DNA from: an uncultured SAR86 cluster bacterium
GTDB lineage: Bacteria > Pseudomonadota > Gammaproteobacteria > Magnimaribacterales > D2472
DNA: 64,000 nucleotides
Assembly (NCBI GenBank): GCA_902599315.1
Contig: CACKEY010000004.1
Coordinates: 62,001-126,000 of the forward strand
Reading direction: 5' to 3'
A program made the translations under genes and the position numbers. The notes below the pieces were generated by a model. That model worked only from the letters and a program-made list of their open reading frames with translations, had not been told where the DNA came from and did no database searches. Positions 21,414 to 32,099 of this stretch are shown piece by piece; the first letter of the stretch is position 1, and each line of letters starts with the position of its first letter.

Positions 21414-22565
21414 TTAGTGTAGGGATTTTATCACCTTCTCTGCTTGAATGCGTGCTTCTTTATCATATTCAAATATTTCATCTATTGTTCTCACCTTAGA
21501 ACATGAAAAGCAATTAAAAGTTCTTTGTATTACTTCATAAATATCAACGAAATCAATATTTTTATTTATGAATGCCTCTACAGCTATCTCATTCGAAGCA
21601 TTAAAAATAACTCCAAGATTTCCCTTCTTGTTACAAACTTCTCTGGCTATATCGAAAATCATTTTTCGATCATGCGCTACAGGCTCAAATGACAAATTTA
21701 ACTCAGAAAAATCAATCTCCTTAAAATTTATTGGAAGTCTTTTACCCATTCCTAAAGCATTCGAGATAGGTACTTCCATGCTTGGATTGCTCATCTGCGC
21801 AATGGTTGACCCATCAATAAATGTAATCATTGAATGAATAATGCTTTGAGGATGAACTACAATCTCAATTTGAGATTCTGGGATATTAAAAAGATAATGT
21901 GCTTCAATTAATTCTAAACATTTATTTACAAGAGTTGCTGAATCAATTGTAATTTTGGCGCCCATGCTCCATGTTGGATGTTTCAAAGCATCATTTAGTG
22001 ATACCCCTCTTAAATCGCTCAAAGAGTCTTCTCTAAAAGGTCCACCTGAGGCAGTAATCAGAATTTTAGAAATTTCATTAAGATTTTTTTCAAGAGGAAG
22101 GCATTGATATAAAGCATTATGCTCACTATCTACAGGGATGATTTCTGCATTTTTCTTTTTGGCAAGGGGCATTAGAATATCACCGGCCGCTACAATACTC
22201 TCTTTATTAGCGATTAGGATTGTTCTGCCAGCTTCGATGGCAAAGAAACTTGCTTTCAATCCAGCAAATCCTGAAATTGCTGAAATTACTATATCTACAT
22301 TTGGATCTTGAATAAGCCCTTGCAATTCATCCTCGTTGCTTAATATATTTGAATTAACTTGCCAAAAATTATGAGATCTATCAGCTTGAGATTGAGCAGC
22401 AAAAATATAATTTGGATTAAATTCTTGAATAATTTCCTGAGCCTTATCTACGTTACTCCCAAATCCAATACCATATAGATGGAAATCTTCTTTATTTTGC
22501 CTGATTACACTTAAGCAGCTTTTTCCGATGCTGCCAGTAGCTCCAAGTAGCACAATATTTTTCAT
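21414..22565 (-). CDS. dxr: 1-deoxy-D-xylulose 5-phosphate reductoisomerase
   Basis: LLGATGSIGKSCLSVI, ANKESIVAAG, PVDSEHNALYQCL, ITASGGPFR. Confidence 0.97.
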   Translation of the reverse strand: MKNIVLLGATGSIGKSCLSVIRQNKEDFHLYGIGFGSNVDKAQEIIQEFNPNYIFAAQSQADRSHNFWQVNSNILSNEDELQGLIQDPNVDIVISAISGFAGLKASFFAIEAGRTILIANKESIVAAGDILMPLAKKKNAEIIPVDSEHNALYQCLPLEKNLNEISKILITASGGPFREDSLSDLRGVSLNDALKHPTWSMGAKITIDSATLVNKCLELIEAHYLFNIPESQIEIVVHPQSIIHSMITFIDGSTIAQMSNPSMEVPISNALGMGKRLPINFKEIDFSELNLSFEPVAHDRKMIFDIAREVCNKKGNLGVIFNASNEIAVEAFINKNIDFVDIYEVIQRTFNCFSCSKVRTIDEIFEYDKEARIQAEKVIKSLH

Positions 22566-23374
22566 ACAATTAAATTTGTTGAAAAAATAAAAATCGGAAC
22601 TACTGCGATATGTGAATCTAAACGATCCCAGATACCACCATGGCCAGGAATTAGAGACCCACTGTCTTTGATTGATTTATCTCTTTTTAACTGACTTTCA
22701 AAATAGTCGCCAACGAATGCAAAAGGCAAACTTAACAACGCAGCCACAACAAGATCAAGTGACATAAAGTTAAAAAAATAAATCACTAATAAAAAAATTA
22801 AGACGAATATAACCCCGCCTACAAAACCTTCCATGGTTTTATTCGGACTAATTTCAGGAAATAAAGGGGTCTTACCTATGATACTTCCAACAAGATAGGC
22901 TCCAACATCAGCTAAAATAGTATTAAATAAAATAACAAAAAGTAAAAAATATTTATTAATGTCAAAGAATTCTGAAAACAACATTAAATAGATTAAGCCA
23001 TATAAAAAACCTAAGACTAAAAAAAGTCCTAAATAGTTATTTTGGAAGCTTATAAAAGAGGGAGACTTCTTTAGTATCAAGCAAACACCATATGCAATCC
23101 AAAATGTTGAGGTTATTCCAATAAATAATTTAAGAAAACTTTCTGTAAAATAAATAGGAAGCATAATTAAAGAAACAAAAAATATTAACTGTTTTAAATC
23201 GATATTCGAATCAGAAAGCATCAACCATTCTTTAATTAACAAGAATCCTACGGCCAATACAATTGTTAAGATTAGAAAAATATTTTGTAGGTAAAGAATA
23301 CCAAATAAACTGATTGCTAAGATTAGAGCAGCGGGCAATCTTTGAATGATATTTTTATATAGTTCTTTTGCCAA
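22562..23374 (-). CDS. cdsA: phosphatidate cytidylyltransferase
   Basis: Multi-TM; DVGAYLVGSIIGKTPLFPEISPNKTMEGFVGG; DSGSLIPGHGGIWDRLDS. Confidence 0.95.
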   Translation of the reverse strand: MAKELYKNIIQRLPAALILAISLFGILYLQNIFLILTIVLAVGFLLIKEWLMLSDSNIDLKQLIFFVSLIMLPIYFTESFLKLFIGITSTFWIAYGVCLILKKSPSFISFQNNYLGLFLVLGFLYGLIYLMLFSEFFDINKYFLLFVILFNTILADVGAYLVGSIIGKTPLFPEISPNKTMEGFVGGVIFVLIFLLVIYFFNFMSLDLVVAALLSLPFAFVGDYFESQLKRDKSIKDSGSLIPGHGGIWDRLDSHIAVVPIFIFSTNLIV

Positions 23375-24086
23375 ATCGCCTCTCCGTATTAAAAAATGCT
23401 TCTAAACATTGCAAAAATTCCTCTTCTGTAAAATCTGGCCAAAGTGTATCAGTAAATTGGATCTCAGAATAAGCAAGATGATATAACAAAAAATTACTTA
23501 TTCTCTGATCACCGCCAGTTCTGATAAGTAGATCTAAATCACTTATCGGAGCTTTTAAAAATTTAAAAATAGTCTCATCTGATACCTCCTCCAATGAGAG
23601 TTTATCTAATTTGATTTCCTGAGCTATAAGCTTTGTAGCTTGAATAATATCTGCACGACCCCCATAACCAAGAGCAATATTTAATTTAAGCCTTGGGTCT
23701 TCAAATGCAGTAGATCTCTCAGCTTTAAATATTGCATCAATCACTGTTTTTCCAAATGAAGAATAATCTCCAAAAAAATTTAATCTTACCTCTTGCTGAA
23801 TTAATTCTGATAATTGAGAGTCTATTGCCTTGATAATAAGTTTCTTTATTCCTAGAATTTCTTTTTTGGGACGCGACCAGTTTTCGGTGCTAAATGCATA
23901 TAAACTTAAAGACTCTAATTTAGCTTTTGCAGCAGACTCGACGATTTTTTTTACAACTTCTACGCCTCTTTCATGGCCTGATGTTACGCTTAAGGCATTT
24001 TTTTTTGCCCACCTTCCATTACCATCCATGATAATTGCAGCATTTATTCCTGGAAGTTTAAGTGTTGGGTTCTTACTTTCTGCCAT
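23355..24086 (-). CDS. uppS: undecaprenyl diphosphate synthase
   Basis: AIIMDGNGRWAKKNAL, GHERGVEVVKKIV, YAFSTENWSRPKKE, LLIRTGGDQRISNFLLYHLAYSE. Confidence 0.97.
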   Translation of the reverse strand: MAESKNPTLKLPGINAAIIMDGNGRWAKKNALSVTSGHERGVEVVKKIVESAAKAKLESLSLYAFSTENWSRPKKEILGIKKLIIKAIDSQLSELIQQEVRLNFFGDYSSFGKTVIDAIFKAERSTAFEDPRLKLNIALGYGGRADIIQATKLIAQEIKLDKLSLEEVSDETIFKFLKAPISDLDLLIRTGGDQRISNFLLYHLAYSEIQFTDTLWPDFTEEEFLQCLEAFFNTERRFGKRTI

Positions 24087-24106
24087 TATGGCTGGATATG
24101 GAATAA

Positions 24107-24661
24107 CTAAATCTCTATTAAATCTTCTTCTTTTTGTTTAAGTTCTGCATCAACAAGTCCAATAAAATGGTCTGTTTCTTTTTGAACTAAATCTTCAATA
24201 CGCTTAAGATCATCTTCTGAAAAATCTCCAGCTTTTTGCTGATCTTTTGCTGCATTATTTGCATCCCTACGGGTATTTCTTATTGAAATTCTAGAATTTT
24301 CTGCCTCATTTCTTGCTTGCTTAATGTACTCTTGACGAGTCTCTTCTGTTAAAGCAGGCATAGTCAGTCTAATTAAATCGCCACTAGTACTTGGGTTTAA
24401 ACCTAAATCAGATGCCATAATAGCTTTTTCTATCTCAGCTATAAGAGATTTATCCCATGGAGAAATAGCCAAAGTTCTTCCTTCTTCTACTGAGATATTT
24501 GCTGCTTGATTGATGGGAGTTGGATTTCCGTAATAATCAATTTTTACTGAATCAAGAATACCAGGATTGGCTCTTCCTGTTCTAATTTTATTAAACTCAT
24601 GAACAAGGGAGTCTATAGCTTTCTGCATCTTAGGTTTTATTTGATCAATGATTTCGCTCAT
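24107..24661 (-). CDS. frr: ribosome recycling factor
   Basis: KIRTGRANPGILDSVKIDYYG, PWDKSLIAEIEKAI; start MSEIIDQIKPK at 24661 preferred. Confidence 0.95.
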   Translation of the reverse strand: MSEIIDQIKPKMQKAIDSLVHEFNKIRTGRANPGILDSVKIDYYGNPTPINQAANISVEEGRTLAISPWDKSLIAEIEKAIMASDLGLNPSTSGDLIRLTMPALTEETRQEYIKQARNEAENSRISIRNTRRDANNAAKDQQKAGDFSEDDLKRIEDLVQKETDHFIGLVDAELKQKEEDLIEI

Positions 24662-24663
24662 AA

Positions 24664-25377
24664 CTATGATATTAATGTTCCAATTTCCTCGCCGCAAGCA
24701 ATTCTTTTCAAAGCATCGTCTTGATTCAAGTTAAAAACTTTTAATGGCAAACTATGATCTCTCGCTAAAGTTAAAGCGGTTGCATCCATAATCTTTAGGT
24801 TTTGTCGAATTGCATCATCAAAAGCAAGAGAGGGATAAAAAATAGCATTTTTATCTTTTTCGGGATCAGCTGAATATACTCCATCGACTCTAGTTGCCTT
24901 AAGCATAATATCTGCTTGAGTCTCTATTGCTCTTAGACATCCCGCAGTATCAGTTGTAAAAAATGGATTGCCAGTTCCAGCTGTAAAAATTACAACAAAG
25001 TCATTAGCTAAAAGTTGAATTGCTAGACGTCTATCATAATGCTCTGCAACACCAGACATTGATATAGCTGACATTACTCTAGTTTTAACACCAGCTCTTT
25101 CTAGAGCATCTCTTAAAGCAATCCCATTCATAACAGTTGCTAACATGCCCATATGATCCCCAGCAACCCTATCCATCCCAGCTTTGCTGAGCTTCTCACC
25201 CCTAAAAAGGTTTCCTCCTCCAATTACAATCCCAATTTGAGCACCTAGCTCTTTACAATCTTTAACAGATTGAGCCATTCGATCCAATATTTTTGGATCT
25301 ATTCCTTGATCATCGTCTCCAGCAACAGCTTCTCCACTAAACTTTACAAGAAGACGTTTATAATTAAGAGATGTCAT
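24664..25377 (-). CDS. pyrH: UMP kinase
   Basis: [40 protein letters not shown]. Confidence 0.97.
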   Translation of the reverse strand: MTSLNYKRLLVKFSGEAVAGDDDQGIDPKILDRMAQSVKDCKELGAQIGIVIGGGNLFRGEKLSKAGMDRVAGDHMGMLATVMNGIALRDALERAGVKTRVMSAISMSGVAEHYDRRLAIQLLANDFVVIFTAGTGNPFFTTDTAGCLRAIETQADIMLKATRVDGVYSADPEKDKNAIFYPSLAFDDAIRQNLKIMDATALTLARDHSLPLKVFNLNQDDALKRIACGEEIGTLIS

Positions 25378-26231
25378 TGTTGAAGTTGTTCGGCTACCTC
25401 TGCAGCAAAATCTTTAGCCTCAATTTCAATACCCTCGCCAACTTTATAACGCGCAAAGGATATAATTGATGCATTATTATCGTTTAATAACTCCTCAATT
25501 GAATGATCTGGATCTTTTATAAAACCCTGTGAAAGTAAAGTTACTTCTGACAAAAATCTCTTTACCTTACCTTCAACCATTTTTTCCATAATAGACGCAT
25601 CTTTCCCAGAATCCTTTGCCTGAGTTAAGAATATTGACCTTTCTCTCTCAAGTAATTCAGGATCAATATCTTCAGATTTTAGGCAACTGGGATCAGTTGC
25701 AGATACGTGCATTGCTAAATCTTTAGCTAATTCTTTATTATCTGTATTAATAGAAACAATGGCAGCAAGTCTTCCGTCCGAATGAAGATATGCTCCGATA
25801 CATCCGTTAGATGGCACTTCAAGCGTAACTAATCTTCTTAACTGAATATTTTCTCCAATTGATTGGATGAGGGTTTGTCTCTTGCCTTCAAATTCAGTTT
25901 TTAAATCATCGATATCATTAACTTGATTATTTGTTAAGTAATTTGCGACCTCTGTTGCAAAATCTTTGAATTTCGAATCTTTAGCAGCAAAATCAGTTTC
26001 TGAATTAATTTCTACAAGACTCATGTATGCCTGATTATGTGCAATCTTTATAGCTCCATCAGCTGCTACTCTTGAAGCTTTTTTCTCAGCTTTAAGAGAA
26101 CTATTTGCCCTAAGAAGATCTAAAGCTTTCTGTAAATCACCTTTAGTTTCGACTAATGCCTTTTTACATTCCATCATGCCTACACCAGACATATCTCTTA
26201 ACTCTTTAACTTGACTGGCTGAAACACTCAT
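25374..26231 (-). CDS. tsf: elongation factor Ts
   Basis: [31 protein letters not shown]. Confidence 0.97.
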   Translation of the reverse strand: MSVSASQVKELRDMSGVGMMECKKALVETKGDLQKALDLLRANSSLKAEKKASRVAADGAIKIAHNQAYMSLVEINSETDFAAKDSKFKDFATEVANYLTNNQVNDIDDLKTEFEGKRQTLIQSIGENIQLRRLVTLEVPSNGCIGAYLHSDGRLAAIVSINTDNKELAKDLAMHVSATDPSCLKSEDIDPELLERERSIFLTQAKDSGKDASIMEKMVEGKVKRFLSEVTLLSQGFIKDPDHSIEELLNDNNASIISFARYKVGEGIEIEAKDFAAEVAEQLQQ

Positions 26232-27190
26232 TTTTCTAACTTAGGATCTTCATCAACAGCATCAGATTCACTTGAATCTTCTGAATCAACTTCAGCAATC
26301 TGATCAACTAATTCATCATTTGAGTTATCAGCATCCTCTTCACTTTTATCACTAGAATCTTCTTTATCAATTGACAAAACTTCTTCTGGCTCACTCAACT
26401 CGGCTTCCTTAACAAGGTTTAGAGCTTTTCCTGATGTTACTGTGGCTTTTTTAATTTTAACTGCTTGGGTGTCATCGTCAGATTGAATATTTGCCGCTCC
26501 ACCCTTGGAAGATGCAAGACCTCTTTCGCAAGCATCACTTATAACTTTAGTGATCAATCGAATTGATCTAATTGCATCATCATTACCTGGAATAATATGA
26601 TCAATTCCCTCGGGATTTGAATTGGTATCAACCAAAGCAATGATTGGGATACCCATCTTCTTCGCTTCAGTAATTGCTATTTTTTCGTATGCAACGTCCA
26701 CAACAAACAATGCATCGGGAAGTCCCTTCATGTCTTTTATTCCACCAACGCTTGCATCAAGTTTTTCATACTCTTTAGTAATGTCTACAGCTTCTTTTTT
26801 AGAAAGTTTATTAATTCTTCCAGATGACTGAAGCTCCTCTATGTCCAAAAGTCGTCTAATTGAGCCCCTAATTGTTTTCCAGTTCGTAAGGGTGCCGCCT
26901 AACCACCTTTTGTCAATGTATGGTAGGCCGATCGCGGAAGCAGATTCTTTAATGGTTTTTGAAGCTGAACGTTTTGTTCCAACAAATAAAATTCTATTCC
27001 CCTTCGAACATATTTCTTCAGCTTTGGATGCAGCAGCATTTAAATACTCTTGAGTCATCTCAAGATCAATAATGCTGATTTTTTTTCTAGTATCAAAAAT
27101 AAAGGATCCCATTTTAGGATTCCAAAACCGTTGTTGATGACCAAAATGAACGCCTGCATTTAACAGGTCTTTAATAGAAACAATACTCAC
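26228..27190 (-). CDS. rpsB: 30S ribosomal protein S2 with acidic C-terminal extension
   Basis: VSIKDLLNAGVHFGHQQRFWNPKM; GTG start at 27190 with GGAGGAAATT-GTG preferred over ATG at 27223. Confidence 0.95.
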   Translation of the reverse strand: MSIVSIKDLLNAGVHFGHQQRFWNPKMGSFIFDTRKKISIIDLEMTQEYLNAAASKAEEICSKGNRILFVGTKRSASKTIKESASAIGLPYIDKRWLGGTLTNWKTIRGSIRRLLDIEELQSSGRINKLSKKEAVDITKEYEKLDASVGGIKDMKGLPDALFVVDVAYEKIAITEAKKMGIPIIALVDTNSNPEGIDHIIPGNDDAIRSIRLITKVISDACERGLASSKGGAANIQSDDDTQAVKIKKATVTSGKALNLVKEAELSEPEEVLSIDKEDSSDKSEEDADNSNDELVDQIAEVDSEDSSESDAVDEDPKLEK

Positions 27191-27280
27191 AATTTCCTCC
27201 GGGGTTATTCTCCGGTACCTCATATAGTTGACTCAAATTTTATGAGCACCCCAACAATAATCTTTTCGGTACCTTCGGGA
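27191..27280 (-). promoter_or_regulatory. putative structured rpsB-tsf leader (S2 autoregulatory type)
   Basis: Complementary segments GGGGT(27252-27248)/ACCCC(27205-27201) and CTCATA(27246-27241)/TATGAG(27224-27219); two GGTACC copies; SD GGAGG at 27200-27196. Confidence 0.5.
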
Positions 27281-27318
27281 TTTTAAGTTTTTGTATTTTA
27301 TAGAAAAGTTAAAGCAGA

Positions 27319-27993
27319 TTAAAGCTTTTTACTTAAGAAGTCAGTAAAACTATATTCCCCGATTTCCATTGAGTTGATTGATCTTGCTGCCTTCAAAGCT
27401 CCTATTGCAAATATATCTCTACTGCTTGCAATATGCTGAAAATTTGTAATTCCTTCCTCGGTTTTAAATTCAATTCTGTGAATTCCAAAGATATTCCCAA
27501 TTCTATAAGACTCAACGTCAATCAAGCCGTCTATTTTATCTGCGTGACAGTTTTCTAGAAATCTAACGATTTCTAATGCCGTGCCAGATGGAGAATCTTT
27601 TTTGTTTGTATGATGAATTTCAATAATTTTACAACTAACTGAGGTATTGATTGAAGAAAGATACTTCTCTATTGAACTTTTTAAATTTGCAATGCCAACT
27701 GACATGTTGGACGCAATTAATATTGGGATAATTTTTTTTGCAGCTGTTACACCTTCTAAATGTTTAGCACTTAATCCTGTTGTGCCTGATATGAAAGGAA
27801 TCTTGTTTTCTACACAAAAGTTTAAAGCCTCAGTGAACCCATCAGGTACAGAAAAATCTATCAACGCAGATACACTATTTAAGTCAAACTCTTTAGCTTG
27901 AAAATCACTGATCTGAATATCAGATAGTTTTTTGCATTGAGCCTGAATTGCTCGACCCATATTACCATTGAAGCCATTAATTAATATTCGCAA
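27319..27993 (-). CDS. dapB: 4-hydroxy-tetrahydrodipicolinate reductase (short form, 224 aa)
   Basis: GFNGNMGRAI, ISGTTGL, SNMSVGI, IIEIHHTNKKDSPSGTAL. Confidence 0.92.
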   Translation of the reverse strand: MRILINGFNGNMGRAIQAQCKKLSDIQISDFQAKEFDLNSVSALIDFSVPDGFTEALNFCVENKIPFISGTTGLSAKHLEGVTAAKKIIPILIASNMSVGIANLKSSIEKYLSSINTSVSCKIIEIHHTNKKDSPSGTALEIVRFLENCHADKIDGLIDVESYRIGNIFGIHRIEFKTEEGITNFQHIASSRDIFAIGALKAARSINSMEIGEYSFTDFLSKKL

Positions 27994-27997
27994 TTTT

Positions 27998-29107
27998 CTA
28001 TTTATTATGAAATTGGTCTGAAGCGTTTTTGAAAGATTGCTTTATTGGATGATGTTCATCCCCAGCTATTGATTTAGCAAATTCTTCAAAAATCTTAATT
28101 TGTGCTTTTGAAAGATTTACTGGAGTCTCAATCACTACTCTGCACAAAAGATCACCTCTTCTTGAGTCACGAACTGAAGCAGCGCCTTTGCCTTTAATTC
28201 TAAAAATTCTGCCTGTTTGAGTGTAAGCTGGAATTTTTAATGCGATTTTTGATTCTAACCCAGGAATATTAATGGTTCCCCCCAAAACTGCAATTTCAAA
28301 AGGAATAGGGGCTTCAAAGTAAAGGTCTTTACCTTCTCTTTCAAAAATTTCATTTTGAGCAACCCTAATTGCAACATATAGATCTCCGGTACGGCCACCC
28401 CTTAAAGCACTGCCCTCTCCAGAAAGCCTAACTTTATCTCCATTATCTACACCGGGGGGGATACTTACAGATAGTGATTTAGTCTCTTGTATCACTCCAG
28501 CTCCCCTGCAGACATTACAGTGATCCTTAATAATACTGCCCTCTCCTCCACATACATTACATGTCTGTTGAACTGAAAAGAAACCTTGTTGCATTCTAAT
28601 CTGGCCGGCACCATTACATTGACTGCAGGTAACAGGAGCTGAACCTGATTTAGCGCCAGAACCTGAACATTCAACACATATTTTATCTACAGGTATTTTA
28701 ATTGTCTTTTTGACGCCAAGGATTGCTTCTTTTAAAGAAAGCTCGATGTTGTATTGGAGATCTTGGCCCCTTGTGGATCTTCTAGAGGAAGTACGTCCCC
28801 CAAACACATCTCCAAATATGTCTCCAAATATATCTCCAAAATTAAAATCTTGGAACCCTCCACCTTGGCCACCTCCCATTCCTTGGACACCAGCATGGCC
28901 GAATTGATCATAAGCTGATTTTTTTTCTGAATCAGAAAGTATTTCATAGGCCTCTGCAGCCTCTTTAAATTTTTCGTTAGCAGATGGGTCGTCCGGATTT
29001 CTGTCCGGATGATATTTCATTGCTAATTTCTTAAATGCTTTTTTTAATTCAGCATCTGAAGCGCTTCGAGAGACACCCAAGACCTCGTAATAGTCTCTCT
29101 GTGACAT
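27998..29107 (-). CDS. dnaJ: chaperone DnaJ
   Basis: J domain with [20 protein letters not shown] region, four CxxCxGxG zinc motifs. Confidence 0.98.
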   Translation of the reverse strand: MSQRDYYEVLGVSRSASDAELKKAFKKLAMKYHPDRNPDDPSANEKFKEAAEAYEILSDSEKKSAYDQFGHAGVQGMGGGQGGGFQDFNFGDIFGDIFGDVFGGRTSSRRSTRGQDLQYNIELSLKEAILGVKKTIKIPVDKICVECSGSGAKSGSAPVTCSQCNGAGQIRMQQGFFSVQQTCNVCGGEGSIIKDHCNVCRGAGVIQETKSLSVSIPPGVDNGDKVRLSGEGSALRGGRTGDLYVAIRVAQNEIFEREGKDLYFEAPIPFEIAVLGGTINIPGLESKIALKIPAYTQTGRIFRIKGKGAASVRDSRRGDLLCRVVIETPVNLSKAQIKIFEEFAKSIAGDEHHPIKQSFKNASDQFHNK

Positions 29108-29110
29108 TAT

Positions 29111-31021
29111 TTATTTTTCTTCTTCTTTAACTTCTTCAAACTCTGCATCAACCGTATTCTCGTCGCTAGAGCTTTCATCTGTAGTCTCAGAAGAACCTTC
29201 CTCAGCTTGAGGATAAAGTTTTTGAGTTAATGGAGTTAATACCTCGTTTAGATTTTTTGTAGCTTCTTCTATAGCTTCTAGGCTGTCTTGTTTTATTGCC
29301 TCCTCTAAATTCACTGTAGAGGTTTCTACTGAATCTTTTTCTTCTTCAGTGAGCCTATCTCCAGCTTCTGAAATTGACTTTCTAGTAGCATGAACAAGCA
29401 TATCTGCATTATTTTTTGCTTGCACAAGACTCTCGAACTTTTTATCGTCCTCCGCATTTGCTTCAGCATCTTTGACCATCTTTTCAATATCATCATCAGA
29501 CAGTCCACTTGAGGCTTTGATAACTATAGACTGCTCCTTGCCAGTATTTTTATCTTTGGCAGCAACATTCAAAATACCATTTGCATCAAGATCAAATGAA
29601 ACTTCAATTTGAGGAGTTCCTCTCGCAGCTGGTGGAATGTCAGTTAAATTGAATTGACCCAAAGATTTATTTTGAGCTGCTTGTTTTCTTTCACCCTGAA
29701 TAACATGAACAGTTACAGCTGATTGATTGTCTTCTGCTGTTGAAAAGACTTGAGATTTTTGAGTAGGAATTGTTGTATTTTTTTCAATTAAGGGTGTCGC
29801 AATGCCTCCTAAGGTTTCAATTCCCAGAGTTAGAGGAGTTACATCAAGCAAGAGCACATCTTTTGTATCACCAGACAAAACTGACCCTTGAATTGCAGCA
29901 CCAACTGCAACAGCTTCGTCAGGGTTCAGGTCCTTTCTTGGCTCTTTTCCAAAAAAGTCCTTTACTTTCTGCTGAACCATTGGCATTCGAGTCTGCCCGC
30001 CAACAAGTAATATTTCATTTATATCTCCGATACTAAGTTTGGCATCTTCCAAAGCAAGTTTTAATGGGGCAAGGCTTCTATCAACTAAATCTTCAACTAG
30101 AGACTCAAGTTTTGCTCGAGTTATTTTATGTACAAAATGTTTTGGCCCAGAACTATCAGCAGTAATATATGGAAGATTTATTTCTGTTTGGTCTGATGAA
30201 GAAAGTTCAATTTTTGCTTTTTCTGCTGCTTCTTTTAGACGTTGAAGAGCCATCGGATCACTTTTTAAATCAAATCCAGATTCCTTCTTGAATTCATCAA
30301 CAAAATAATCAATTAATTTAAGATCGAAATCTTCGCCACCTAGGAAAGTATCGCCATTGGTTGATAAGACTTCAAATTGGTGTTCTCCGTCAACCTCAGA
30401 AATCTCTATAATAGAAATATCAAATGTGCCGCCTCCGAGATCATAAACAGCAACAACCGAGTCACCTTTATGTTTATCTAGACCATACGCAAGGGCTGCA
30501 GCTGTCGGCTCATTAATTATTCTCTTTACTTCGAGACCAGCAATTTTACCTGCATCCTTAGTTGCTTGCCTTTGGGAGTCGTTAAAATAAGCTGGAACTG
30601 TAATAACAGCCTCTTTAACTTCATGACCAAGATACTCCTCTGCAGTCTTTTTAAGCTTCTTCAAAACCTCTGCTGAAATCTGAGGAGGTGCTAATTTTTT
30701 ATCATCAACTTTGACCCAAGCGTCTCCATTATCAGCCTTAATAATTTCATAAGGAACCATGTCCATATCTTTTTTGACAACGTCATCATCAAACCTTCTT
30801 CCAATCAATCTTTTAATTGCGTACAAAGTTTTTTCTGGATTCGTTACAGCCTGTCTTTTGGCAGGCGTTCCAACTAAAATTTCACTCTCATCAGAATAAC
30901 CAATCACTGAAGGAGTAGTTCTACCTCCCTCTGTGTTTTCAATTACCTTTGGTTGTTGTCCTTCTACAACTGCTAAGCAGCTATTAGTTGTTCCTAAATC
31001 AATTCCTATAATTTTTGACAT
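29111..31021 (-). CDS. dnaK: chaperone DnaK
   Basis: [46 protein letters not shown]. Confidence 0.99.
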   Translation of the reverse strand: MSKIIGIDLGTTNSCLAVVEGQQPKVIENTEGGRTTPSVIGYSDESEILVGTPAKRQAVTNPEKTLYAIKRLIGRRFDDDVVKKDMDMVPYEIIKADNGDAWVKVDDKKLAPPQISAEVLKKLKKTAEEYLGHEVKEAVITVPAYFNDSQRQATKDAGKIAGLEVKRIINEPTAAALAYGLDKHKGDSVVAVYDLGGGTFDISIIEISEVDGEHQFEVLSTNGDTFLGGEDFDLKLIDYFVDEFKKESGFDLKSDPMALQRLKEAAEKAKIELSSSDQTEINLPYITADSSGPKHFVHKITRAKLESLVEDLVDRSLAPLKLALEDAKLSIGDINEILLVGGQTRMPMVQQKVKDFFGKEPRKDLNPDEAVAVGAAIQGSVLSGDTKDVLLLDVTPLTLGIETLGGIATPLIEKNTTIPTQKSQVFSTAEDNQSAVTVHVIQGERKQAAQNKSLGQFNLTDIPPAARGTPQIEVSFDLDANGILNVAAKDKNTGKEQSIVIKASSGLSDDDIEKMVKDAEANAEDDKKFESLVQAKNNADMLVHATRKSISEAGDRLTEEEKDSVETSTVNLEEAIKQDSLEAIEEATKNLNEVLTPLTQKLYPQAEEGSSETTDESSSDENTVDAEFEEVKEEEK

Positions 31022-31038
31022 ATCTATTTCTCTATTTC

Positions 31039-31608
31039 TTAATTTTTAATAACGGAGACTCTGGCAGGTCTCACGACCCTATCATGGAGCTCCCAACCCC
31101 TTTGAAATATATTTTCAATTTCATTATTTTCTTTCTTCGGATCCTTTGAAGTCATTACAGCTTCGTGTTTTACTGGATCAAACTGTTCATTAACAGGATA
31201 GATGGGTCTAATACCAAATTTATCAAGGGCAGATTCAAAAGATTTAAGAGTAAGTTCTACTCCTTCTTTATCCTCTTTTGTTGAATCATTGGAGAAGTTA
31301 TTAAGTGCGTGCTCAAGATTATCTACTACAGGCAATAATTCGTTTAGCAATCTCTCCACACCATATTTATGTGCTTTTTCAATGTCAGCAGTATTTCTTT
31401 TAAAGGCATTATCTAGCTCAGCTCTTGATCGAAGAAGAGCTTCTTCAAGTTCCTGTATCCTTTCCTCTTCGTTTTCAGCCTCGTCAACATCTTTATCGAT
31501 TGAATCGGTTGCTTCTTCTTGGATTTCTCCATCATCAATAATTTCTTTGGATGTAACAGAAATATCTTCAGAGTTAGATTTATCTTTTGTTTTTTGTTTT
31601 TTTGCCAT
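31039..31608 (-). CDS. grpE: nucleotide exchange factor GrpE
   Basis: [22 protein letters not shown]; upstream of dnaK. Confidence 0.95.
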   Translation of the reverse strand: MAKKQKTKDKSNSEDISVTSKEIIDDGEIQEEATDSIDKDVDEAENEEERIQELEEALLRSRAELDNAFKRNTADIEKAHKYGVERLLNELLPVVDNLEHALNNFSNDSTKEDKEGVELTLKSFESALDKFGIRPIYPVNEQFDPVKHEAVMTSKDPKKENNEIENIFQRGWELHDRVVRPARVSVIKN

Positions 31609-31630
31609 CTATAAACCCCTATGATAGATA

Positions 31631-31658
31631 TATAGGGGTGACCCAAGATGAGTTCAAG
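31631..31658 (-). promoter_or_regulatory. sigma32-type heat-shock promoter of the grpE operon
   Basis: Minus strand CTTGAA (31658-31653), 14-nt spacer, CCCCTATA (31638-31631); matches CTTGAA-N13-15-CCCCATnT closely. Confidence 0.7.
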
Positions 31659-31673
31659 GGGTTAAATGTAGAT

Positions 31674-32099
31674 TTATTTCTTAGGTTTTACGTATAGAAC
31701 CATTGTATGGTCAACTAACTCATAACCGAATTCTTCAGCAATATCTTTTTGCCGCTGCTCAATCAATTCATCATTGAACTCATTTACAGTTCCACTCTCA
31801 AGGCAAATCATATGATCATGATGCTCATCCTCAGCAATCTCGTAAACAGAATGCCCATCTTCAAAGTTATGTCGCTTTACTATTCCAGCTGTCTCAAATT
31901 GAGTGAGAACTCTATATACAGTAGCTAATCCAACATCTTCTCCTGAGTTAATGAGCTGTTTATATATGTCCTCTGCGCTTAAATGATGCCCACTATTTAT
32001 TCGCTCTTTTCCATGAGACTCCAACGCTTCCAAGATTCTTATTCTTGGAAGCGTAGCCTTTAAACCAGCTTTTTTTAAATCATAATTTTCTTTACTCAT
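31674..32099 (-). CDS. fur: ferric uptake regulator
   Basis: GLKATLPRIRILEAL, GLATVYRVLTQFETAGIVKRHNFEDGHSVYE, HHDHMIC. Confidence 0.96.
   Translation of the reverse strand: MSKENYDLKKAGLKATLPRIRILEALESHGKERINSGHHLSAEDIYKQLINSGEDVGLATVYRVLTQFETAGIVKRHNFEDGHSVYEIAEDEHHDHMICLESGTVNEFNDELIEQRQKDIAEEFGYELVDHTMVLYVKPKK

Noticed and set aside
28800-28847. Tandem 12-bp repeat (CCAAACACATCT / CCAAATATGTCT / CCAAATATATCT)
   Set aside because: Encodes the [15 protein letters not shown] stretch of the DnaJ G/F region, which is a conserved protein-level feature (similar in E. coli DnaJ), so not a DNA-level element.
29770-30245. Plus-strand ORFs antisense to dnaK
   Set aside because: Shadow frames of a highly conserved gene; no independent coding evidence.
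31202-31624. 140-aa plus-strand ORF antisense to grpE, rich in Ser
   Set aside because: Low-complexity Ser runs are the antisense image of the Glu/Asp/Lys-rich GrpE N-terminus.
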